Shown piece by piece: positions 1 through 5,561 of a DNA stretch of 5,561 nt. A program made the position numbers and the translations under genes. The notes beneath the pieces are model-generated. The model made no database searches. It was not told where the DNA came from and worked only from the letters and a program-made list of their open reading frames with translations. The stretch's first letter is position 1. Every line of letters begins with the position of its first letter. This DNA comes from Clostridiaceae bacterium (lineage in GTDB: Bacteria > Bacillota_A > Clostridia > Acetivibrionales > Acetivibrionaceae), in NCBI GenBank assembly GCA_012513545.1, contig JAAZCB010000743.1, positions 1 to 5,561 of the forward strand, given 5' to 3'.

Positions 1-1
1 A

Positions 2-3000
2 TACCAGCTATCAGTGTCCTATGGCATGCATAAAGAAAGTGAGCCGGCCCTTAAGGAAGCTATAATGGCATATCAGACCATGAAGGAAAACAAGCTTGAT
101 ACCAGGGAACACTTCTACGTCTATCCTCAACTGATAAAATGCTATATTGTGTCTTTGATATATGATAAGGCAGAGGAAATATGCAAAGAAGCGCTGGAAG
201 TTTTTGATGATTATATTGATTTATACTATTACCTTGGTAAAGCCTGCGGCTCTCAGAACAAGAAAAAAGAAGCTGTTCAGGCATTTTTAAAGTATCTGGA
301 GCTACTTCCAAAAAAGGATGAAATTGCAATTATCAACAGTGGACTTGTCAACTCTGATACTTTAGGGTTTGCAGACACAGTATATGCGGATTTGGCACGG
401 ATGCACTATGTAATGAAAGAATATGACAAATGTATACATTATGCAATGCAAGTGAAGAAATCCGATGTTGCTGAAGGCACATACAAGCATCTGGTTACGG
501 CATTTTACAAGATTGATGATTTAGATGGACTGGTACGTTACTACAGGGATAAAGTTCTTTCTTGCGGGGATAAAGCAGTTATTCACAGCTTTGTTATGGC
601 AATGGAAGAAAAGCAGGAGCATATTGACAGCAGTAAGCTTAGCACACTTTACAGCATGCTGTCTGATGAAAATGATATTTATGGAAAGCTGAACAGGCTT
701 CGTGTTTTGCTAAACGGTGGTAATGGTGAAGCTATTGGAGGTACTGTTTTCAAACAGCAATTGGAGGAACTTGCAACTTGCTTTACAGATGAATGGATTC
801 CGACATACAGTGGAGAAATTCTCTATTTATATATAGTAAGCTTTACAAATATATCCCCGGTGTTGGCCGGGATGGAGGAAGTACGTTCAAACTTCCTTTT
901 TGAATATCTCGGCAATAAACACAGTAATATAACGGAAGATATTATGAAATACCTGGAAAAGGTGCAGATGGATAATACCATAGCGGATATTAGAGCTAGG
1001 AAGCTGCTTTATAAATTTGCATTGATTTTTGAAAAGGATATTGATAAAGATATTTATTTCGGGGTGTTCAGCAATTACCTAAAGTATGGGATAAAGTATG
1101 TATCCATGGTGTTTTCAAAAGAGTTCATCGAGGGAAAATACTTTCTGGGTGAAACCTCTAAGGAAAATGTCTTTCATATTCTTATGAATAATGCTTTTAA
1201 CATTAAGGAAAATAATCAGCTGGAGTATGTAAGGCTTTTGAAAAAAGCATTGGAAATTTTCCCTTATATGAGTAAGGGAATAGGCATGCTGCTATCGGAG
1301 ATAAAGGAAGATAATAAGGAAAAAGATGAGTATAATAAAATCCGTGAAGAAGTAAAACAAAACATCAGACAATTATTGGATAATGAAAATATTGTAGATG
1401 CAAAAAATTTAATTGAGGAATATGAATCTTTGGAGAAGAAAGACCCTGAAGTTTATTGCTTTAAGGGGATTATCTCCATGATGGAGGGTAATCCGGGCAA
1501 TGCTGCTGAACAATTTGAAAAAGGTTTGGATATAGATGCTAATAACGTTGATTTGCTGTATAACCTGGGCTTCTGTTATATGAACACAGGAAACAACAAA
1601 AGTGCAGAAAATTGTTTTAAGAGGGTATTGGCCCTGACAAACGAGGATGAAGTCAAGAGTGAGATTCAAGCATTATTAGCTCAGCTTGAACCTGTTCATA
1701 CCTCTGAGGTTGATGTGGAAAACGTTGGTTTAAAAGACGTTAGCAAAGCTGAAGTTGTTAAGAAGCTGAAGATGGTGTTTTTTGTAAAGCAGGATATGGA
1801 TAGTTTTGTAAATAGTATTATCAGTAGTCTTTCAGAAATTTACGAGGTAAAAAAGACTATTGTTTCAAACTACCAGCAAATTGATGAGGGTATGGAGTGG
1901 GCGGATATATGCTGGTTTGAATGGTGCGATGAGCTGGTTGTGTATGGAAGCAAGCATAAATTGGCAAAAGACAGGAAAATCCTTTGCAGGCTTCACAGCT
2001 ATGAGGCATTTATTCATTATCCATCCCAGGTACATTGGAATAATATCGATAAGGTGATTTTTGTAGCTGAACACATAAGAGATTACGTTTTGGAGCGGGC
2101 TGTAGATCTAAGCATGGAAAAGACGGTTATTATTCCTAACGGAATTGACTTGACTAAGTTTACTTTTAAAGAAAGAAAGCCAGGCTTCAATATTGCATAT
2201 GTCGGCTATATAAACTATAAAAAAGGACCTATGCTGTTATTGCACACATTTAAAGCGATATGCCACAGGGATAGCAGGTATAAGCTCCATATTGCAGGCG
2301 CTTTTCAGGACGACAGGTATTTGTTGTATTTTAATCAAATGATACGGGAAATGGAATTGGAGAATAATGTTATATATCATGGGTGGCAGTCGGATATCAA
2401 TACATGGTTGGAGGATAAAAACTACATTATTTCTACCAGCGTTCTGGAAGGTAATCCTGTTGGAATAATGGAGGCTATGGCAAGGGGAATCAAGCCATTA
2501 ATCCACAATTTCGTAGGCAGCAGGGCGCAATTTGGACCCTATGTATGGAATACTATCAACGAATGTATTGATATGCTGGTTTCTAAGAATTATAGTTCTT
2601 CTGAATACTATGCGTACATTAAAAACCGGTTTTCTTTTGAAGCCCAGATTGACAATATAAGAAAGGTTATTGATGAGGTTAAAAATGTAAGGAGTATGGA
2701 TGATTCGAGTGGGAGTAAAGATGCCGGAACCAATCCTGCTGACTGCATAGAACAAAGTGAAGTCCGTCAGTACTATGATAATTTTTTGTCCTACCTGAAA
2801 AATGACCGTGAAAGGGTTAACCCTCGGCACACTTATTTAAAAAACAGGTTAAGCCAGATTATTGAACCCGGCAGCAAAGTTCTAGATTTAGGGTGTGGAA
2901 TAGGAATAACAACAGAACACATTAATTCTTTAAATGTGAGCAAATTAATTGGTGTTGATTTGTCACCAAAGCTTATAGAACATGCCCGAAAGACAGTTTC

Positions 3001-3358
3001 GGGAGTAGACTTTATAGTTCATGACATAACCACGTTTAGTCTTGATGATCAGTTTGATGTTATATCATTATGTGATGTAATGGAGCACGTTCCAGAGGAC
3101 AGGTACTTTGACTTGTTCAAAGTAATAAGAAAACACCTTAAGAAAAGCGGGCAGGTTTTTATATCTATTCCAGACCCGGATTACCTGGATGATATTAGAA
3201 GGAAACAGCCACAATTACTGCAGATTATTGATAACAGCATAAGGTATGAGCATATGAAGTCGTATTGCGAAAAGAATGAATTGAGAATACACTCATTCAA
3301 AAAGTATAGTATATTTGCAGAAAACGAGTATAACGAATATGTAATAAAAGCAATGTAA
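2..3358 (+). CDS. Multidomain TPR-glycosyltransferase (GT4-like)-methyltransferase, 5' partial
   Basis: Probable cytoplasmic glycan-building enzyme; acceptor unknown. The frame is open to the left edge, so the N-terminus is missing and the GTG at 14 is probably internal. Residues are numbered from that GTG (1114 to the stop). Residues 34-185 are TPR-like helices, clearest at 67-101. Residues 190-430 are helical without a recognised domain. A second TPR block spans 450-555, with two good repeats at 477-510 and 512-545. Residues 585-890 form a GT-B/GT4-type transferase, with CRLHSYEAF (658-666), IIPNGID (706-712), YHGW (788-791) and an EX7E pair, E812/E820. A Ser/Gly/Asp-rich linker (891-917) leads to a class I SAM methyltransferase, with VLDLGCGIG (956-964), GVDLS (980-984) and DVMEHVPED (1021-1029). 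By family precedent a GT2 domain may precede residue 1; this is inference. Lying next to flaG-fliD, it is a flagellin-glycosylation candidate. Domain calls are firm; the biological role is not. Confidence 0.85.
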   Translation, partial: YQLSVSYGMHKESEPALKEAIMAYQTMKENKLDTREHFYVYPQLIKCYIVSLIYDKAEEICKEALEVFDDYIDLYYYLGKACGSQNKKKEAVQAFLKYLELLPKKDEIAIINSGLVNSDTLGFADTVYADLARMHYVMKEYDKCIHYAMQVKKSDVAEGTYKHLVTAFYKIDDLDGLVRYYRDKVLSCGDKAVIHSFVMAMEEKQEHIDSSKLSTLYSMLSDENDIYGKLNRLRVLLNGGNGEAIGGTVFKQQLEELATCFTDEWIPTYSGEILYLYIVSFTNISPVLAGMEEVRSNFLFEYLGNKHSNITEDIMKYLEKVQMDNTIADIRARKLLYKFALIFEKDIDKDIYFGVFSNYLKYGIKYVSMVFSKEFIEGKYFLGETSKENVFHILMNNAFNIKENNQLEYVRLLKKALEIFPYMSKGIGMLLSEIKEDNKEKDEYNKIREEVKQNIRQLLDNENIVDAKNLIEEYESLEKKDPEVYCFKGIISMMEGNPGNAAEQFEKGLDIDANNVDLLYNLGFCYMNTGNNKSAENCFKRVLALTNEDEVKSEIQALLAQLEPVHTSEVDVENVGLKDVSKAEVVKKLKMVFFVKQDMDSFVNSIISSLSEIYEVKKTIVSNYQQIDEGMEWADICWFEWCDELVVYGSKHKLAKDRKILCRLHSYEAFIHYPSQVHWNNIDKVIFVAEHIRDYVLERAVDLSMEKTVIIPNGIDLTKFTFKERKPGFNIAYVGYINYKKGPMLLLHTFKAICHRDSRYKLHIAGAFQDDRYLLYFNQMIREMELENNVIYHGWQSDINTWLEDKNYIISTSVLEGNPVGIMEAMARGIKPLIHNFVGSRAQFGPYVWNTINECIDMLVSKNYSSSEYYAYIKNRFSFEAQIDNIRKVIDEVKNVRSMDDSSGSKDAGTNPADCIEQSEVRQYYDNFLSYLKNDRERVNPRHTYLKNRLSQIIEPGSKVLDLGCGIGITTEHINSLNVSKLIGVDLSPKLIEHARKTVSGVDFIVHDITTFSLDDQFDVISLCDVMEHVPEDRYFDLFKVIRKHLKKSGQVFISIPDPDYLDDIRRKQPQLLQIIDNSIRYEHMKSYCEKNELRIHSFKKYSIFAENEYNEYVIKAM

Positions 3359-3377
3359 TGCAAATCATCGATTGCTA

Positions 3378-3405
3378 TAAACTTCTTCCATAAACTTACC
3401 GATAT
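3378..3405 (+). promoter_or_regulatory. Candidate sigma-D (flagellar sigma-28) promoter for flaG-fliD
   Basis: The -35 element TAAA is at 3378-3381 and the -10 element CCGATAT at 3399-3405, a full match to the Firmicutes SigD -10. The gap is 17 bases, one longer than the usual TAAA-N15-GCCGATAT arrangement (16 bases to CCGATAT), and the G before CCGATAT is an A here. It lies about 50 bases before the flaG start codon in the only sizeable gap of the window. The flaG-fliD genes are SigD-dependent late flagellar genes in Bacillus subtilis, so the assignment fits the context. Activity is inferred from sequence only. Confidence 0.6.
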
Positions 3406-3444
3406 ATATATTGAAGTAACTTATAGGTATTGGTGTTTGTTCAC

Positions 3445-3450
3445 GGAGGG
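3445..3450 (+). promoter_or_regulatory. Ribosome binding site of flaG (decides the start)
   Basis: GGAGGG sits seven bases (counted from GGAGG) before the ATG at 3457. This favours that ATG over the in-frame TTG at 3430, which would place the ribosome binding site inside the coding region and add nine residues unlike FlaG N-termini. Confidence 0.85.
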
Positions 3451-3456
3451 ATTAAT

Positions 3457-3840
3457 ATGAGAATTGAAGGCATGGATGCGACCTTGACAAAAATACCGAC
3501 TGGACAGGATAATGCTGCAGAGATTATTAATACTAAGGATGCCCCGATAAAAACAGAAGGTGCTGAAATAAACATCCAGCACTTGAAAAAACACGAAAAA
3601 GCAGAGCTGCCGGTTTCGGAAAAGGCTGTGATTGAAGCTATCGAGAAAGCCAATAAAGCCATATCCACATCAAACAGGGTTCTTGAGTTTTCCATCCATG
3701 AAAAGACCAAGGAGATTATGGTAAAGGTTGTTGACTCGGAAACCAAGGAAGTAATAAGGGAAATACCCCCTGAAAAAGTGCTGGACATGGTAGCGAGATT
3801 ATGGGAAATGGCAGGAATATTAGTAGACGAGAGAAGGTGA
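3457..3840 (+). CDS. flaG: FlaG family flagellar protein
   Basis: A 127-residue protein of the FlaG family (YvyC in Bacillus subtilis). The conserved domain fills the C-terminal half, about residues 53-127. It contains an amphipathic helix (SEKAVIEAIEKANKAI, 54-69), a beta segment (RVLEFSIHEKTKEIMVKVVD, 74-93), the family hallmark VIREIPPEKVLDM (99-111), and the ending GILVDE (120-125). The first 50 residues are polar and variable, with no signal peptide or membrane segment. Length is normal for the family. FlaG proteins affect flagellar filament length or assembly in several bacteria, but the mechanism is not settled. The start is the ATG with a strong GGAGG seven bases upstream. It follows a candidate SigD promoter and lies four bases before fliD, so the two are almost surely co-transcribed. 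Confidence 0.93.
   Translation: MRIEGMDATLTKIPTGQDNAAEIINTKDAPIKTEGAEINIQHLKKHEKAELPVSEKAVIEAIEKANKAISTSNRVLEFSIHEKTKEIMVKVVDSETKEVIREIPPEKVLDMVARLWEMAGILVDERR
3834..3840 (+). promoter_or_regulatory. Ribosome binding site of fliD inside the flaG end
   Basis: AAGGTGA overlaps the last codons and TGA stop of flaG and matches the extended Shine-Dalgarno sequence AGGAGGTGA. It ends four bases before the GTG at 3845, leaving seven bases between its AAGG core and the start. It supports GTG as the fliD start and suggests that ribosomes finishing flaG re-initiate on fliD. Confidence 0.75.
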
Positions 3841-3844
3841 TTTT

Positions 3845-5561
3845 GTGATTATAAATAATAATACTTCAAACAGGATTGTTGGCCTGGCATCAGGTCTTGA
3901 TACCGATCAGATAATAAAAGACATGATGAGGGTTCAAAGAGCTCCTCTTGACAGACTGCTACAGAAAAGGGAGCTTGAGGAATGGAAGCGTGATTCATAC
4001 AGGGATATTACCAACCTTTTGAGAGGGCTGAAGGATGAGCATTTCAACTACCTGAAGCCGGCTTCAAATATGCTGTCTCCATCAACCTATAAAAAGTATT
4101 CCGCATCAAGCAGCAATAGTGGAGTAGTTTCTGTTTCAACAAATGCTGAGGCTGTTACCGGGACACATACCATTTCAGTAGCAAGGCTTGCGACAGCTGA
4201 TAAAGCTGTGAGTACGGGAAGTGTGACAAAAGCTCTGGAAGCTGTTCCTACAGGAGATTATATGCTTGGCGGTAAAAAGATAAATATAGAACTGGATGGA
4301 GTAAAAAAGGAATTGGTTCTGGATGATTACTATGATTTGAATGAACTTATTACTAAAGCAGATACAGGTTTGCAGGCTTTAGTGGATAAGGCCTTCGGAA
4401 CAGGAAAAATTGTTGTAGGAAATGTATCTGGAAAGCTCAATTTTAGTACCGGTGCAGGAGCAAACAAGATTACCCTTACCAGTGGTTCTAAGGATGACGG
4501 GTTGGCAAGCCTAGGTTTTTCCTCGGGCAGTTCTAATAGACTAAATACGTCAAGTACACTCGAGGCTTTAGCGGGTAAGCTGGATTCAGGACTTACGTTT
4601 AGTGCTGACGACAAACTGGTTTTTAAAATAAATAATAAAGAGTTTTCTTTTAGTAAAACAACTACATTAAGTAGTATGATAAGCACAATTAACAGTGAAA
4701 AAGATGCCAACGTGAATATTGCATACGATGAAATAACCGATAAATTTACCATTACCGCGAAACAGATGGGGGCAGGAGACAATATAGTTATTTCCCAGAC
4801 AGGAGGCTCATTTTTTGACGGAGCATCCAAAATATCTATTGCAAGCCCGGTACAGGCGCAAGACCAAGGAGTGGACGCCGAGGTTGTGATAGATGGACAG
4901 TCACTGGTAAGAAGCAGCAACACGTTTAGTGTTAATGGGGTTACATACACCATCAATAAAGTACATGCAGATCCTGCTACTGAAAAAGAAACCATAAGTA
5001 TTACTCAGGACACGGATGGTATTTTTAATAATATTAAAGGCTTTGTTGACAAGTATAACGAAATTATTGAGACCATTAACGGTAAACTGACAGAAAAATA
5101 TGACCGTTCATACCTTCCACTAACAAAAGAGCAAAAAGAAGCTATGAGCAAAGAAGAAATTGAAAAGTGGGAAAAAACAGCGAAGACAGGCCTCTTAAGA
5201 AACGATCCCATCCTTTCAAATGTGCTTTCCAATCTTAGAAAAGCCCTGTTTGATAAAATTGAAGGTTCGGGTGTAATACTATCCGATATCGGCATAGACA
5301 CAGGAAACTATTTTGAGAAAGGAAAACTCAAGATAGATGAAACAAAGCTTAGAGAAGCTATAGCCAACAACCCTGACGGAATAGCCAATCTTTTCAACAA
5401 AACATCCACTACCCATCCGTCTTACAGCCGGGAACTTTCTTCGGATGAAAGGACTGTAAGATATAATGAAGAAGGGATTATACAAAGGTTTAGCGACATT
5501 ATTGAAGACAATATTACTACGCTTAGAGACAAGAATGGCAATAAGGGAATACTCCTTGAAA
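3845..5561 (+). CDS. fliD: Flagellar filament cap protein FliD (HAP2), 3' partial
   Basis: FliD forms the cap at the tip of the growing filament, where it helps exported flagellin subunits fold and insert. The frame is open from the GTG at 3845 to the right edge, giving 572 complete codons. The N-terminal FliD domain is plain: IVGLASGLDTDQIIKDMM (11-28) and GTHTISVARLATA (106-118). Residues about 137-242 and 252-320 form the variable Ser/Thr/Gly-rich middle, ending its first part in LGFSSGSSNRLNTSSTL (223-239); the second resembles a flagellin-hook IN motif, with LSSMISTIN at 275-283. The C-terminal FliD domain starts near DAEVVIDG (344-351), followed by KYNEIIETIN (403-412), PLTKEQKEAMSKEEIEKWE (425-443) and GLLRNDP (449-455), which are typical of Firmicutes FliD. 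No signal peptide is seen, as expected for type III flagellar export. Only the last C-terminal helices should be missing. The GTG start is supported by the ribosome binding site in the flaG end. Confidence 0.95.
   Translation, partial: MIINNNTSNRIVGLASGLDTDQIIKDMMRVQRAPLDRLLQKRELEEWKRDSYRDITNLLRGLKDEHFNYLKPASNMLSPSTYKKYSASSSNSGVVSVSTNAEAVTGTHTISVARLATADKAVSTGSVTKALEAVPTGDYMLGGKKINIELDGVKKELVLDDYYDLNELITKADTGLQALVDKAFGTGKIVVGNVSGKLNFSTGAGANKITLTSGSKDDGLASLGFSSGSSNRLNTSSTLEALAGKLDSGLTFSADDKLVFKINNKEFSFSKTTTLSSMISTINSEKDANVNIAYDEITDKFTITAKQMGAGDNIVISQTGGSFFDGASKISIASPVQAQDQGVDAEVVIDGQSLVRSSNTFSVNGVTYTINKVHADPATEKETISITQDTDGIFNNIKGFVDKYNEIIETINGKLTEKYDRSYLPLTKEQKEAMSKEEIEKWEKTAKTGLLRNDPILSNVLSNLRKALFDKIEGSGVILSDIGIDTGNYFEKGKLKIDETKLREAIANNPDGIANLFNKTSTTHPSYSRELSSDERTVRYNEEGIIQRFSDIIEDNITTLRDKNGNKGILLE

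Noticed and set aside
14..16. GTG as the true start of the large glycosyltransferase gene
   Set aside because: The frame stays open upstream to the window edge, no Shine-Dalgarno sequence can be seen, and the protein would begin mid-way in a TPR-like region. An internal codon of a longer gene is more likely.
856..871. Inverted repeat CCCGG-TGTTGG-CCGGG inside the large gene
   Set aside because: A five-base GC stem without a T tract, inside a continuous coding frame; chance is the simplest explanation.
2498..2830. 110-codon minus-strand frame across the glycosyltransferase-methyltransferase linker
   Set aside because: It lies opposite conserved GT4 and methyltransferase sequence and has no recognisable family features.
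3360..3375. Possible hairpin GCAA(A)TC-ATC-GATTGC after the large gene stop
   Set aside because: The stem is short and AT-rich with a bulge and a three-base loop, and no T run follows, so it is not a convincing terminator.
3377..3397. Direct repeat ATAAACTT (3377-3384 and 3390-3397) in the promoter region, a possible operator
   Set aside because: Eight AT-rich bases repeated once in a short gap is weak evidence. The first copy provides the promoter -35, and the second lies too close to the -10 to serve as an alternative.
3430..3456. TTG start that would lengthen FlaG by nine residues
   Set aside because: The strong GGAGG at 3445-3449 lies inside that extension and is correctly spaced for the ATG at 3457.
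3441..3788. 115-codon minus-strand frame opposite flaG
   Set aside because: It lies opposite the conserved FlaG domain; its low-complexity Ser/Ile/Phe-rich translation is a shadow.
4330..4995. 221-codon open frame on the minus strand across fliD
   Set aside because: It lies wholly inside the well-supported fliD frame; its Ser/Leu/Val-rich translation is what the complement of a Ser/Thr/Lys/Gly-rich gene gives. No ribosome binding site or family resemblance is seen.

Overview
The window looks like part of a flagellar locus from a low-GC, Gram-positive anaerobe of the Clostridia, in the general style of Ruminiclostridium/Acetivibrio-type genomes. The evidence is the AT-rich codon use, strong GGAGG-type ribosome binding sites, GTG/TTG-tolerant starts, a Firmicutes-type FliD, and a match to the Firmicutes sigma-D (flagellar sigma) promoter. 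The genus is an inference; no 16S rRNA or other marker is present. All three genes are on the + strand and fill almost the whole window.

Region 1 (2-3358) is one very long open frame that enters from the left edge, so its N-terminus is missing. The visible part encodes, in order, a TPR block, a long helical stretch without a clear domain, a second TPR block, a GT-B fold glycosyltransferase of the GT4/group 1 kind, and a class I SAM-dependent methyltransferase. It is best read as a multi-modular glycan-building enzyme. Its position directly before flaG-fliD makes flagellin glycosylation the leading hypothesis.

Region 2 (3359-3456) is a 98-base gap. It carries a good candidate sigma-D promoter (TAAA-N17-CCGATAT) and the flaG ribosome binding site. 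I see no convincing terminator for the upstream gene there.

Region 3 (3457-end) holds flaG and then fliD, four bases apart. The fliD ribosome binding site lies in the last codons of flaG. fliD runs off the right edge and lacks its C-terminal end. This matches the common Firmicutes late-flagellar order flaG-fliD(-fliS-fliT), so fliS is expected next. The proposed working model is that the large enzyme modifies flagellin (or another surface component) in the cytoplasm, while FlaG and the FliD cap govern filament growth outside the cell. There are no RNA genes, CRISPR arrays, mobile elements or attachment sites that I can support.
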